Positions 42,217 through 51,725 of a DNA stretch of 64,000 nt are shown here, in pieces. Source of the DNA: CAMTWZ01 sp041749075 (GTDB lineage Bacteria; Bacteroidota; Rhodothermia; Balneolales; HLUCCA01). Under the pieces are notes generated by a model, which searched no databases, was not told the origin of the DNA, and worked only from the letters and a program-made list of their open reading frames with translations. The first letter of the stretch is position 1, and the number at the start of each line of letters is the position of its first letter. The translations under genes were made by a program, and so were the position numbers. Location of the stretch: contig JBGTBY010000033.1 in assembly GCA_041749075.1 (NCBI GenBank), forward strand, positions 118,473-182,472. The letters run 5' to 3'.

Positions 42217-42888
42217 AAGATCCAGCCATATCCGCCCGGCGCGTTCGGTCATGTGCAACCCATCATGCATGAGTTGCAACGCGCGCTGGTCGGCGATGGC
42301 GTCCCACGTCAATCCGTCCTCATCATGAAGACGTTGGGATTCGGGAATCCAGACTCCCCAATCCAATCGGTCGATGGATCGGACCCGGCTTGCGTCTACA
42401 GAATCCATCAGACGGTCAAATAACGGAAGCACAATCACACCCGCCATCGTTGCTTCCTCGTCCAATATCGTGTTGTACCGCTCAACCGCAACGTTCCAAG
42501 TCGATGCTCGGTCATCGCCGATAGGTGGAATCTGACTCGCATACAGAATGGCCCCAGTCAGTCGCAACCGACTAAAAACTCGCCGCAAATGGATTTGATA
42601 AAATTCAAGTATAGGTAGTTGAGGCAACCCTTTATCATGCATGTAACCAGCCGCATGATCCGGATGAAGCCCCGCATTCACATCATTGGTGCCGATCATC
42701 ACATGAACCAGTGATGGTGATGGTTTCAATGCCTCATCCAAGCGTTCCGCAAGGTTCCACGCCAAATCGGCATTCACCCCGGCGTTGACGATCGTCACAT
42801 TGGGTCGTGCTTCGGCAATGGCATCACAAATGGGAAAACCGCTTTGGCCATAGGTATGACTATCGCCCAGGAACACCCATGTTTTCAT
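42187..42888 (-). CDS. Cytoplasmic SGNH/GDSL hydrolase
   Basis: The 233-residue protein has block I MKTWVFLGDSHTYGQS with nucleophile Ser10, the block II region VNAGVNADLAWN, block III VMIGTNDV, and block V DGLHMTE with the Asp/His pair. No signal peptide is present. It could deacetylate or de-esterify a sugar. It overlaps the upstream FAD oxidoreductase by four bases (ATGA) and belongs to the NagB-LmbE cluster, so an acylated amino-sugar substrate is a reasonable guess. Confidence 0.85.
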   Translation of the reverse strand: MKTWVFLGDSHTYGQSGFPICDAIAEARPNVTIVNAGVNADLAWNLAERLDEALKPSPSLVHVMIGTNDVNAGLHPDHAAGYMHDKGLPQLPILEFYQIHLRRVFSRLRLTGAILYASQIPPIGDDRASTWNVAVERYNTILDEEATMAGVIVLPLFDRLMDSVDASRVRSIDRLDWGVWIPESQRLHDEDGLTWDAIADQRALQLMHDGLHMTERAGRIWLDLLLEEFDAAG

Positions 42889-44627
42889 GGAAAGGGGAAG
42901 TATCTCGTATCGAGCAATGCGGCCAACTGCCGACGTGTGAGTCCGCGTTCGAACGTGGCTTCGATGCCGAGTTCCTTCAATTGGGATACGGCAAGCGCCA
43001 CATCGGAACGTGATGCGATTTTATCTGGATAGAACCAAGTGCGGTTCGCCCAAGCGGATGGTTCTCCAGTTCCGCGCATCCATCCCACGACGGAAACGCG
43101 TTGTATGGCTTGGAAATCGGCATCATCTGGAGTAATGTCCGCAAAAGGAAGCAACCAGCAGCGGTTGTTCAGCAACACTTGCTGAACGGAACGCACATCC
43201 AGATCACGAGGCTGGGACTTGTGCAACACGCTCAAAGCAGCGGCAGCACCTGCCGCCTGACCGATTCCCATCACCACGGGCTGCAAGCGGGTCGACCCGT
43301 TGACCACGTGCGTGGTGGAAATGCTTTTATCCGCGGCGATGAATCCGTCGATCGTTTCAGGAATCAGAGCGCCGTAGGGCACGGAATAGGACGGGATTTT
43401 TGGGAGGTCACTTGTCGTGACCGTCACTGCCAAGGAATCCGGCTTGCGCTCGTGATGCAGATCCAGCGGGTAATCTCCCACAGCAATTCCTTGCTTGTAA
43501 AGGGGTCGTTCTGGGTCGGAGTAGGGGTCTACCAAGTCTCGGACGGTAAGTGTTTCGACGCCATAAATACGCCGGGATTCGCGGACATAAGGAATAGGTG
43601 GGAAGTTGTCCTTGGTCGGGAATTTGCCCTCCACCAATCCGAGATGCGTGTATCCGCGCTGGCTTTGTATGTGATAGATCCACGATAGAGTGAATTCTTT
43701 CGCTTGTTCAAAGGCTTTCAGGCGTTCCTCGTGCGTCATCGTCACCACGGGAACATACATATCATTTCCATGGATGGGCCAGTTGATCAGATAATGATCG
43801 CCAGGCAAACGGGCATAGTTGAGCATATGGATGGAGTTGCCCGCTTCTGGTCCGCAATTCACCACATTCCGATCCGGATCGCTACTCAACTGCTTGCACG
43901 TATGGTCGAAATCGGCTGCATCATAGCTGGCAGGGCGGTCGATCGATTTGTCCGCATCCGCACCATAATCTTTCAGGATGGCGACATAGGTGAGATCTTG
44001 GATGTGGGGAAACGCGGTTTCCGGTGCCATATCGTCACCAAATTCGCTGCGTGCTTCGAAACCGAATCGATTCCGAGCGCCAGACAATTGAACCGCATCG
44101 CCGAACTCATCGGCAGCAATGGTCACTTTCGCTGACACCGTCAGTTTGTTGCCATCATCGTTGATGAAGGTGGCGCCGGTCACGGTGTTGCCTTCCCGAT
44201 GCACCTCGATCACACGAAATCCATGAGTGACCGTGATGTTCGTTTCCGCGGCAACCATATTGGCAAAGATCTTGGCGCCGATCCAAGGTTCGAAGTGCGT
44301 GTTCGACACCCATCCCGTTGCCAACGGACCCGCACCGCCATAACGCGCATACAGACTATCACGGAATTCGCCCCATAAGCCGGATGGAAGCAAATGATTT
44401 CCGTCCGTTGCGCTCACAGCAGCAGCCGTCAGCATGCCGCCAAGCCATGGAGTGGGCTCGACGATCCAAACGTTCACCCCGAGTCGGGCGGCTTGGATGG
44501 CGGCAGGCGTTCCGCTCGCACCACCTCCGATGATCAAGACATCGGTCTGATGGGATTCATGCGTGGTCCGGACGCATGACAGGAATAAAAAGCACGTGGC
44601 AAAAAATAGGATGTGTCGCATAAGCAA
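42885..44627 (-). CDS. FAD-dependent oxidoreductase lipoprotein (FAD_oxidored family)
   Basis: The 580-residue protein has a lipobox-like LSC in MRHILFFATCFLFLSCVR and a dinucleotide-binding motif VLIIGGGASGTPAAIQAARL near 30-49. It has WLGGMLTAAAVSATDGNH typical of PF12831 and a C-terminal GSTRLQPVVMGIGQAAGAAA FAD contact. Such proteins are abundant in glycan loci of Bacteroidota and Planctomycetes but their reactions are mostly unknown. A C-terminal region (RSDVALAVSQLKELG) resembles an SLH-like segment. It lies 60 bases after the NagB-LmbE gene on the same strand. Confidence 0.85.
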   Translation of the reverse strand: MLMRHILFFATCFLFLSCVRTTHESHQTDVLIIGGGASGTPAAIQAARLGVNVWIVEPTPWLGGMLTAAAVSATDGNHLLPSGLWGEFRDSLYARYGGAGPLATGWVSNTHFEPWIGAKIFANMVAAETNITVTHGFRVIEVHREGNTVTGATFINDDGNKLTVSAKVTIAADEFGDAVQLSGARNRFGFEARSEFGDDMAPETAFPHIQDLTYVAILKDYGADADKSIDRPASYDAADFDHTCKQLSSDPDRNVVNCGPEAGNSIHMLNYARLPGDHYLINWPIHGNDMYVPVVTMTHEERLKAFEQAKEFTLSWIYHIQSQRGYTHLGLVEGKFPTKDNFPPIPYVRESRRIYGVETLTVRDLVDPYSDPERPLYKQGIAVGDYPLDLHHERKPDSLAVTVTTSDLPKIPSYSVPYGALIPETIDGFIAADKSISTTHVVNGSTRLQPVVMGIGQAAGAAAALSVLHKSQPRDLDVRSVQQVLLNNRCWLLPFADITPDDADFQAIQRVSVVGWMRGTGEPSAWANRTWFYPDKIASRSDVALAVSQLKELGIEATFERGLTRRQLAALLDTRYFPFP

Positions 44628-44687
44628 ATTTACTAAAGCGACCTGATTTGGCGGAATCTTATGCGTTTTTATGTCATAATAGGCACA

Positions 44688-46607
44688 TCAGAAATTCCAA
44701 CGCACGAACGCTTCCATGGCTTCGTATTCCGCCAGGCCGAGTTTGTCGTAGAGTTTCGCGGTTTCGCGGTTCCGATGTTCCGCACGTTCCCAGAATTCGC
44801 GCTTGTCGGATCCTTGGAACATCACATTGTCTTTTTGCGACTGGTGCTTGAAGATTGCACGGCGTTTGCGAAGCAATTCAACCGGACTGATCGGCACGGC
44901 CATTTCGATTTTCTCCAATTCCCATTCGTGCCACGCGCCGCGATACAGCCAGACCCAGCAATCGTTCATGAACGGCTCATCTTTCAAGCGACGAACGGCT
45001 TCCATGATCGCATCCAAACAGACGCGATGGGTTCCATGCGGATCGGCCAAATCACCTGCCGCATAAATTTGCTGAGGTTTGACTTCTCGGATGAGATCCA
45101 TGATGATCTGGATGTCAGCTTCGCCCAATGGTGCTTTCTTCACACGACCGGTTTCATAGAACGGCATGTCGAGGAAATGCATTTGCTCGTCGGGGATGCC
45201 CACATACCGGCATCCGGCTTTGGCTTCACCCCGGCGGATGAGCCCTTTGATGGCGCGGACTTCCGGAGAGTCCACATCCCCCGTCTTCTTATTCTGCAAG
45301 AAATTGCGGACCTCATCGAACAAATGAAGCGCGGATGAATCATTGTGATCGAATTTCGTGGCATAATCGCTCACGAATTCGGCATACCGCATCGCGTCTT
45401 CGTCAAAAACAGCGATGTTACCGGATGTCTGATACGCTACGTGCACCTCATGACCTTGATCAACCAAACGGATGAATGTTCCACCCATCGAAATCACATC
45501 ATCGTCTGGATGGGGGGAAAAAATGATGGCTTTTTTCGGAAATGGGTTTTGCCGTTCGGGACGGTTTTTATCATCCGCTTTCGGCTTCCCACCCGGCCAG
45601 CCCGTGATCGTGCGTTGCATCTGGTTGAACACCCGGATGTTGATGCTGTACGACGGACCGTGCTCGGTAACCAATTCGCCCAATCCGTTTTCGTTGTAAT
45701 CTTCGTCGGTGAGCTTGAGAATCGCTTTGTTCACTTTTTGGCACAGCCAGACCACGGCGCGACGCGTCATGTACGCATCCCACACACAGGTATCGACCAA
45801 CCAAGGCGTTTTGAAGCGAGTAAGATCGGATGCGGCCGCATCGTCCAACACAAACACCGTGTTCGCATGTTCTTGAAGAAAGGTAGCTGGAACCAGATCG
45901 CTGATGTGTCCTTCGACCGTTTTGCGGATGATGCCGGCTTTGCCCTCGCCCCAAGCCATCAGGTAGACTTTGCGGGCTTTGTGGATGGTGCCAACACCCA
46001 TCGTGATGGCGCGGCGTGGCACATTCTCTTCGCCGAAGAAATCGCCAGAGGCGTCGCGACGCGTGAGGATGTCCAAGGTCACCATCCGGGTTTTCGAGTC
46101 TTTCGTGGAACCCGGTTCGTTGAATCCGATATGACCCGTGCGACCGATACCCAAGATCTGAATGTCGATGCCGCCCATCTCGTCGATTTTGCGCTCGTAG
46201 TTCTGGCAGAACGCATAAACATCATCACGGCTGAGAGTGCCGTCAGGGATGTTCACATTCTTGCGATCGATGTCTACATGATCGAACAATTGCTCGTTCA
46301 TGAACCTCACATAACTTTGCAAGGCATCGGGCTGCATCGGGAAGTACTCGTCCAAGTTGAATGTGACCACATTCTTGAAACTGAGTCCTTCTTTCTTATG
46401 CAAACGGATGAGCTCGGCATACAGACGAGTAGGGGATGAGCCCGTTGCCAAACCCAAAACCACGTGTTTGCCTTCGGCAGCACGCGCCCGGATCAGAGCG
46501 GCGATGTCCGCGGCGATGGCTTTGGATGCCGCAAGGTTGTTTTCGAAGGTGACGACCGGAATCCGCTCATATTGATGGATTTCGGATCTCTGATAAGCAA
46601 GTGACAT
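44688..46607 (-). CDS. nagB: Glucosamine-6-phosphate deaminase fused to LmbE/PIG-L deacetylase-like domain
   Basis: The 639-residue protein joins two domains. Residues 1-290 are NagB: GLATGSSPTRLYAEL, catalytic Asp86 in NLDEYFPM, His159 and Glu164 in GIGRTGHIGFNEPGS. Residues 355-620 are a LmbE/PIG-L zinc deacetylase: FSPHPDDDVISMGG (364-370 metal site) and DLADPHGTHRVC. NagB turns glucosamine-6-P into fructose-6-P and ammonia. The second domain probably removes an N-acyl group, so one polypeptide may perform both NagA- and NagB-like steps. This fusion is known in Bacteroidota. Confidence 0.93.
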   Translation of the reverse strand: MSLAYQRSEIHQYERIPVVTFENNLAASKAIAADIAALIRARAAEGKHVVLGLATGSSPTRLYAELIRLHKKEGLSFKNVVTFNLDEYFPMQPDALQSYVRFMNEQLFDHVDIDRKNVNIPDGTLSRDDVYAFCQNYERKIDEMGGIDIQILGIGRTGHIGFNEPGSTKDSKTRMVTLDILTRRDASGDFFGEENVPRRAITMGVGTIHKARKVYLMAWGEGKAGIIRKTVEGHISDLVPATFLQEHANTVFVLDDAAASDLTRFKTPWLVDTCVWDAYMTRRAVVWLCQKVNKAILKLTDEDYNENGLGELVTEHGPSYSINIRVFNQMQRTITGWPGGKPKADDKNRPERQNPFPKKAIIFSPHPDDDVISMGGTFIRLVDQGHEVHVAYQTSGNIAVFDEDAMRYAEFVSDYATKFDHNDSSALHLFDEVRNFLQNKKTGDVDSPEVRAIKGLIRRGEAKAGCRYVGIPDEQMHFLDMPFYETGRVKKAPLGEADIQIIMDLIREVKPQQIYAAGDLADPHGTHRVCLDAIMEAVRRLKDEPFMNDCWVWLYRGAWHEWELEKIEMAVPISPVELLRKRRAIFKHQSQKDNVMFQGSDKREFWERAEHRNRETAKLYDKLGLAEYEAMEAFVRWNF

Positions 46608-46647
46608 AAATTGATCTCAGTAGGTGCGATGAAAGTCTATGATAATG

Positions 46648-48234
46648 TCAGGATGTGATTCGAACAAACGTGACGTTGTCTACGCCTTCCAAAGCATCCA
46701 CATCTTTGAGGATGTTGGCAGATAGGTCGGAATCGACCATGACCGCGGTTACGGCCTGGTTGTCTGTGCGACCCAAACTCAACGCCGCGATGTTGATGCC
46801 ATGTTTGGCCAACAATCCGCTCACGGCAGCCAACATGCCCGGTTTGTCAATGTTCGTATAGAGCATCATGCTTCCATCCAATAGGATTTCAATCGCGTGG
46901 TGACCGATTCGGACGATCCGGAAATCCGTCTCACCGAAAATAGTGCCGGCGATGTCGTCGTACTGGCCTTTTTTGTTCAACTGGATGCGAATCTTGTCAG
47001 CATAGGTTTTCACATCCTGGCTCACGGTCTCGGTCACTTTCAATCCTTTCAGATTGGCATTGTACCGCGCGTTGATCAGATTGATGGCCTCATCCGAACT
47101 GTGCTTGAGATAGCCTTTGAGCACGGCATCGGTCAGTACTTCAGCGTATTGAGCGCATGTACCGGAATATTCCACATGAATGGTGTCGTTATGATCCGCA
47201 GCCACTTGCGAAGCGAATGAGCCAAGATGCTCGGCCAATTTGAGGAACGGCTGCACGTCACGGTTGGTCGACAATGCGATGCTCTTGCCATTCAACGTGC
47301 CTTTGAAACTTTTGCGCTCCAAGGTATCGGCGATCTGTGCGGCAATCTGTTCGGCCACTTTTTCCTGTGCTTCATCGGTGGATGCGCCCAAGTGCGGCGT
47401 GCAGACCACTTTCGGATGTTGAAGTAACGGGAGCAGTTCAGCAGGCGTTGGTTCGGTCGAGTACACATCCACCGCCAATCCGCCGATGGTTCCATCGTTG
47501 AGCAGATCCAGCAAATCTTCTTCCGTGAAGATGCCGCCACGAGCCACATTCACTAAACGGACGCCTTTTTTCAGTTTTCCGGCGTTGGCTTTCGAGACCA
47601 ACCCACGGGTTTTTTCATTCAACGGAGTATGCACGGTCAGGAAGTCGGCTCTGGCCAACACGGTGTCCAAATCCGCCAATTCCACACCCAATTCAGCGGC
47701 CCGTTCTTCGGAGGTGAACGGATCGAACGCCACCACATTCATCCCGAAGGATATCATGCGCGTTGCCACGCCGGATCCGATTTTTCCAAGGCCGACAATT
47801 CCGAGTGTTTTATCCGATAATTCCGTTCCTGTATACTTTTTGCGATCCCAAGCACCGTTTTTCAACGACTGAACGGCGTTCGGGATGTTCCGAGCCAAGG
47901 CCATGATCAGTCCACATGTATGCTCGGCAGTCGAGATCGTGTTCCCGTCCGGAGTGTTCATCACAAGCACGCCCATTTTGGTGGCGGCATTCAGGTCGAT
48001 GTTGTCCACCCCAACTCCAGCGCGACCCACCACTTGTAGTTTCGGCGCGGCTTTCAACAAGTCGAGCGTCACTTTGGTCTGAGAGCGGACCACCACACCA
48101 TCATAATGCTGGATGGCGTCGAGCAATTCAGCTCCGGCCAGTTTTGGTGCTTCTACCGCTTCGATGCCGCGGCTTTCAAGAATGGTTTTGCAAATGGATT
48201 CGATGCCGTCTAACAGTAAGACTTTGTAACTCAT
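46648..48234 (-). CDS. serA: D-3-phosphoglycerate dehydrogenase
   Basis: The 528-residue protein matches the long SerA form. The substrate domain is at 1-100 and 295-325, and the NAD domain carries GLGKIGSGVATRM. Catalytic segments VGRAGVGVDNIDLNAA and VNVARGGIFTEEDL are present, with His292 expected near PKVVCTPHLGAS. An allosteric substrate-binding domain follows near 330-450, and a C-terminal ACT domain (ILLDGSMMLYTNIDKPGMLA) would sense serine. It makes the first step of serine synthesis. It overlaps engB by four bases. Confidence 0.95.
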   Translation of the reverse strand: MSYKVLLLDGIESICKTILESRGIEAVEAPKLAGAELLDAIQHYDGVVVRSQTKVTLDLLKAAPKLQVVGRAGVGVDNIDLNAATKMGVLVMNTPDGNTISTAEHTCGLIMALARNIPNAVQSLKNGAWDRKKYTGTELSDKTLGIVGLGKIGSGVATRMISFGMNVVAFDPFTSEERAAELGVELADLDTVLARADFLTVHTPLNEKTRGLVSKANAGKLKKGVRLVNVARGGIFTEEDLLDLLNDGTIGGLAVDVYSTEPTPAELLPLLQHPKVVCTPHLGASTDEAQEKVAEQIAAQIADTLERKSFKGTLNGKSIALSTNRDVQPFLKLAEHLGSFASQVAADHNDTIHVEYSGTCAQYAEVLTDAVLKGYLKHSSDEAINLINARYNANLKGLKVTETVSQDVKTYADKIRIQLNKKGQYDDIAGTIFGETDFRIVRIGHHAIEILLDGSMMLYTNIDKPGMLAAVSGLLAKHGINIAALSLGRTDNQAVTAVMVDSDLSANILKDVDALEGVDNVTFVRITS

Positions 48235-48848
48235 AAGTTGGATTGGGATAATTGGTATTTGTCGGTGATGAAGTCATGGATGAGTGCACGGGTCTCGTCG
48301 AGCCCTAACCCCGTGACGGCGGATGTCATGATCATGGGAACATCGATGTGTTCCGCTTTGATGAAGCGTCGGATCTGCGCCTTCCGCTGGGCGATCTTGT
48401 TGCCCGAGAGCGTATCGGTCTTGGTGAGAAGCAAACAGAAGGGGAGCCGATGATCCACCAACTGGCTGATGAAGGCCTCATCCAACGCGGTCGGATCGTG
48501 CCGGGCGTCGATGAGGTGCATGATGAGCTTGAGGTTCGTACGTCCGGTCAAGTAGCGGGCCATCTCATGGTCCCATTTTTTGCGTTCGGTCATGGATACC
48601 TTGGCATAGCCGAATCCGGGCATGTCAACCAGATACCATGTGCCGTCGATATCGAAATAATTCAATAGGCGCGTTTTGCCGGGAGTTCCAGACGTTTTGG
48701 CCAGTTTTTTGCGACCGGTGATGGCGTTGATGATCGACGATTTCCCCACATTCGAGCGCCCAGCGAAACAGATTTCGGGGCGGTCGGGCGCAGGTGTTTC
48801 GTCGATGGTTGGTGCGCTAGTCACAAACGTCGCGTCGCGGATAATCAT
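48231..48848 (-). CDS. engB: EngB/YsxC ribosome biogenesis GTPase
   Basis: From ATG 48848 the 205-residue GTPase shows G1 GRSNVGKSS, G3 DMPGFGYAKV, and G4 TKTD, with the EngB-specific ERPEICF-like PEICFAGRSN entry. It helps assemble the large ribosomal subunit. The longer frame from 48926 would run back into purF and has no conserved sequence. The start overlaps the purF stop by one base, forming a tight purF-engB-serA arrangement. Confidence 0.95.
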   Translation of the reverse strand: MIIRDATFVTSAPTIDETPAPDRPEICFAGRSNVGKSSIINAITGRKKLAKTSGTPGKTRLLNYFDIDGTWYLVDMPGFGYAKVSMTERKKWDHEMARYLTGRTNLKLIMHLIDARHDPTALDEAFISQLVDHRLPFCLLLTKTDTLSGNKIAQRKAQIRRFIKAEHIDVPMIMTSAVTGLGLDETRALIHDFITDKYQLSQSNL

Positions 48849-50347
48849 CAATTGTATTCGTTTTCTTCTTTCTCGACGCCGGAGGTGACCGGTACCGGGT
48901 AATTCCCGGTGAAGCAAGCCGTGCAATAGTTGAACGGACTCGCATTGGCGTCTTTCACCGCATTCACCAAGCCTTCAGCCGATAAATAATGCAACGAATC
49001 GACACCCAAACTCTTGGCGATGCGTTCGACATCCCGATTATGCACATTGGCGATCAATTCATCACGCGATGGGAAATCCATTCCATAATGGCAGGGTTCC
49101 ACGATAGGCGGTGAACTGGCCAAGAAATGAACCTCGGTCGGATTCGCCTTGCGGATCATATCCACCAAATAGCGCGATGTGGTACCACGTACGATCGAAT
49201 CGTCGACGATGATGACAGGATGTCCTTCAAGCACGCCCCGAACGGTATTGAATTTGGTTCTCACTTTCGTTTCGCGCTGCTCTTGTCCGGGCGAAATGAA
49301 GGTTCTTCCCACGTAATGGTTCCGGATCAGTCCGATTTCGAACCGGCACACTTCCCCCATCTTCTCATTCTCATAGGCATAACCAAGAGCGGCGGTATTG
49401 CTTGAATCGGGCACAGAAATCACCACAGGCCGCTTTCCGTTCTTGTCTTTGATGAAACTGCTGACCGGAAATTCCCTGGCCAGATATTGACCGATGCGGC
49501 GACGAACTTTATCCACATTCTCGCCAAAAATCTTGCTGTCTGGACGCGAGAAATACACATACTCGAAAATGCATCCCGCAGAACCGGTCCCAGGCAACGG
49601 TTTGATGAATCTCGATTGGGTTTGTCCGGTCTCAACCGTATTCCGATCGATGATCAGAATCTCACCCGGTTCCACATCTCTCACATAATCCGCTCCGATG
49701 ATGTCGAAGGCGCAGGTTTCGCTGGCCACCACATAACTGTCGCCAAGTTTGCCCAAAGCCAACGGACGAAATCCGTTCGGATCTCGAACGGCGATCAATT
49801 TGTCATCCGTCAAGATCACCAAACAATAAGCACCGGCGATCTGATTCACGGCGTCTTCGATCTGGTCGAGTTGGTTTGTTTTCTTGCTGTGCGATATCAG
49901 ATGAAGAATGATTTCAGTGTCGGATGTGCTCGAGAAAAGGACTCCTTCGTTGATGAAATCATTTCTCAATTTCCGGGCATTCGTCAAATTTCCGTTGTGC
50001 CCAAGCGCCAAGTTCCCTTTGCTGTAATGCACGCGGAAGGGCTGGATGTTCGAAGGATTATTGGATGAACCCGCTGTGGAATAGCGGTTATGTCCGATGG
50101 CCGACTCACCCATGAGTTTTCGCGTGAACAACGTGCGATCGTCAAATACAGTAAGTACCAGCCCGAAATCTTTGTACATGGGCATGGTCGGGATGCCTTT
50201 CACCGGATCGACCCAGGAGGTCACGATGCCTGCCGATTCTTGTCCCCGATGTTGCAAAGCATGAAGCCCTAAGTACGTGAGAAGCGCGGATTCAGGATGG
50301 TTGAAAATCCCGAAAATGCCGCAGTAGTCATTGGGTTTGTCAGACAT
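48848..50347 (-). CDS. purF: Amidophosphoribosyltransferase
   Basis: The 499-residue enzyme catalyses the first step of purine synthesis, PRPP plus glutamine to phosphoribosylamine. The catalytic Cys9 in NDYCGIFGIF follows a short propeptide that must be cleaved. GLHALQHRGQESAGI and HNGNLTNARKLR belong to the glutaminase domain, and VIIVDDSIVRGTTSRYLVDM is the PRPP site. Cysteines near CIFEYVYFSRPDS and the C-terminal YCTACF may bind a 4Fe-4S cluster as in B. subtilis PurF. Confidence 0.95.
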   Translation of the reverse strand: MSDKPNDYCGIFGIFNHPESALLTYLGLHALQHRGQESAGIVTSWVDPVKGIPTMPMYKDFGLVLTVFDDRTLFTRKLMGESAIGHNRYSTAGSSNNPSNIQPFRVHYSKGNLALGHNGNLTNARKLRNDFINEGVLFSSTSDTEIILHLISHSKKTNQLDQIEDAVNQIAGAYCLVILTDDKLIAVRDPNGFRPLALGKLGDSYVVASETCAFDIIGADYVRDVEPGEILIIDRNTVETGQTQSRFIKPLPGTGSAGCIFEYVYFSRPDSKIFGENVDKVRRRIGQYLAREFPVSSFIKDKNGKRPVVISVPDSSNTAALGYAYENEKMGEVCRFEIGLIRNHYVGRTFISPGQEQRETKVRTKFNTVRGVLEGHPVIIVDDSIVRGTTSRYLVDMIRKANPTEVHFLASSPPIVEPCHYGMDFPSRDELIANVHNRDVERIAKSLGVDSLHYLSAEGLVNAVKDANASPFNYCTACFTGNYPVPVTSGVEKEENEYN

Positions 50348-50365
50348 CCCCCAAGATACGATTTT

Positions 50366-50866
50366 TCAGCCCATATACAGGTACGGACGCCAGTGATCAT
50401 CCACCGTTCCGACGAATTCCTGCAGAAATAAAATGTGATGGGGACGAAACGGCTCCCGTCTCAATGGCATCCCAGCTTCTTTCGGTGTATGATTCCCTTT
50501 TTTGTGATTGCAACGGTTGCAGGCGGCCACCAGATTCTCCCAGGTGTCCAACCCGCCTCGGCTCCGAGGAATCACGTGGTCGATGGTCAGATCTTCGTGC
50601 GTTCCGCAATACTGGCAGCGGTTTCCATCCCGTTTCATCACATTTTTGCGTGTGAGCACGATCGTTTTGAACGGGATGCGAGCATAACGCCGCAAGCGGA
50701 TGACGGATGGAAAATCGTACTCTGTATTCACGGTATGGATCTTTCGATCAAGCAGCGGATGCAACAATTCCGCTTTTTCCAAACATAGAAGCATGAGTGA
50801 TTTTTTGACGCCGCACACGCTCAATGGCTGATAATCTTGGTTCAGTACGAGCACATGTCCGTTCAT
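50366..50866 (-). CDS. HNH endonuclease-domain protein
   Basis: The 166-residue protein carries an HNH nuclease core near 80-125. It has RCQYCGTHEDLTIDHVIPRS, then WENLVAACNRCNHKKGNHTP, with two CxxC pairs for zinc and the active-site Asp-His. The N-terminal MNGHVLVLNQDYQPLSVCGV is conserved in a widespread chromosomal HNH group found in Bacteroidota and cyanobacteria. It is not tied to a phage or restriction system here. Its start overlaps the NlpC/P60 stop by one base. Role unknown. Confidence 0.88.
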   Translation of the reverse strand: MNGHVLVLNQDYQPLSVCGVKKSLMLLCLEKAELLHPLLDRKIHTVNTEYDFPSVIRLRRYARIPFKTIVLTRKNVMKRDGNRCQYCGTHEDLTIDHVIPRSRGGLDTWENLVAACNRCNHKKGNHTPKEAGMPLRREPFRPHHILFLQEFVGTVDDHWRPYLYMG

Positions 50867-51684
50867 CAGGTCCGTTTTTTAGTGGAAGCGGATTTCAAGG
50901 TCTTCGAGGTATGGAAGCCCACCAACGTAGACCCCAGTCGTTCATTGAACAGATATCGGCCGCTTAAGCGTTTCGCCGGATCTATTGTATGGATCGTGAC
51001 AGAACCGGACGCATGAAGCAGATATCCATCACCGAGATAGAAGCCGACATGATGGATGCGGTTGTCGCCATAACTGAAATACAGGATATCACCCGCGGAC
51101 GCCTCCTCAAGAGTGGTGCCGTCGAGGGTTGCGAAGGCGTGTTGTTGCCACGCGTCGCGCGGAATGGCATACCCATGCAATCCATAAACCGCTTGAACGA
51201 ACCCGCTGCAGTCGATGCCGTTATCCGACCGACCGCCCCATAAATACGACGCTCCCCGATAATTCAGCGCTGTATCGAGGATGGAATGCTCCAGAATGGG
51301 CTGTCTGGATGTGATTCGCTCCCAATTCCCGGATGGTAGTTCGATGCCGTTGCTCGTGGTGATCACCGGAGCGCCAGCCGGCACGAGAAGCGTCTCGTTT
51401 GAATTGCTGACCCGATACGAGAAAAACCCGGACCGTTTGCGTTCAGGATGGTTGCTCCATGCGATATAATCGGCCGTATCGGTTTCACGAGCTTGGCTTT
51501 TGCTGATCCACCCGGCATACCCGTCATGATCGGCGATAATGTGAACCCAGCGCTCGGTTTCCTCTTGAATGCGGAACGTCTCACCGAGGAGGCATTGCGT
51601 CATCATTTCGGATGCGTCGCTTGCGTCGCGTCGCACCGGAACCAAGCCTGAGGTAATGATGCCGTATCGGTTGGATGTTGCCAT
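50866..51684 (-). CDS. SH3/NlpC-P60 (C40) peptidoglycan peptidase
   Basis: The 272-residue protein has an N-terminal SH3-like domain near 8-60 (VPVRRDASDASEMMTQCLLG, WVHIIADHDGYAGWIS). A C40 peptidase domain spans 135-255 with catalytic Cys159 in DNGIDCSGFVQAVYGL, His212 in IHHVGFYLGDG and a third His at YLLHASG. Such enzymes cleave gamma-D-Glu-diaminopimelate bonds in muropeptides. No signal peptide is seen, which fits a recycling role in the cytoplasm, like YkfC. That would suit the amino-sugar genes nearby. Confidence 0.88.
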   Translation of the reverse strand: MATSNRYGIITSGLVPVRRDASDASEMMTQCLLGETFRIQEETERWVHIIADHDGYAGWISKSQARETDTADYIAWSNHPERKRSGFFSYRVSNSNETLLVPAGAPVITTSNGIELPSGNWERITSRQPILEHSILDTALNYRGASYLWGGRSDNGIDCSGFVQAVYGLHGYAIPRDAWQQHAFATLDGTTLEEASAGDILYFSYGDNRIHHVGFYLGDGYLLHASGSVTIHTIDPAKRLSGRYLFNERLGSTLVGFHTSKTLKSASTKKRT

Positions 51685-51725
51685 AGCAACCCATGATGCG
51701 CTTTTACTGCGAGATTGTCAACAGG

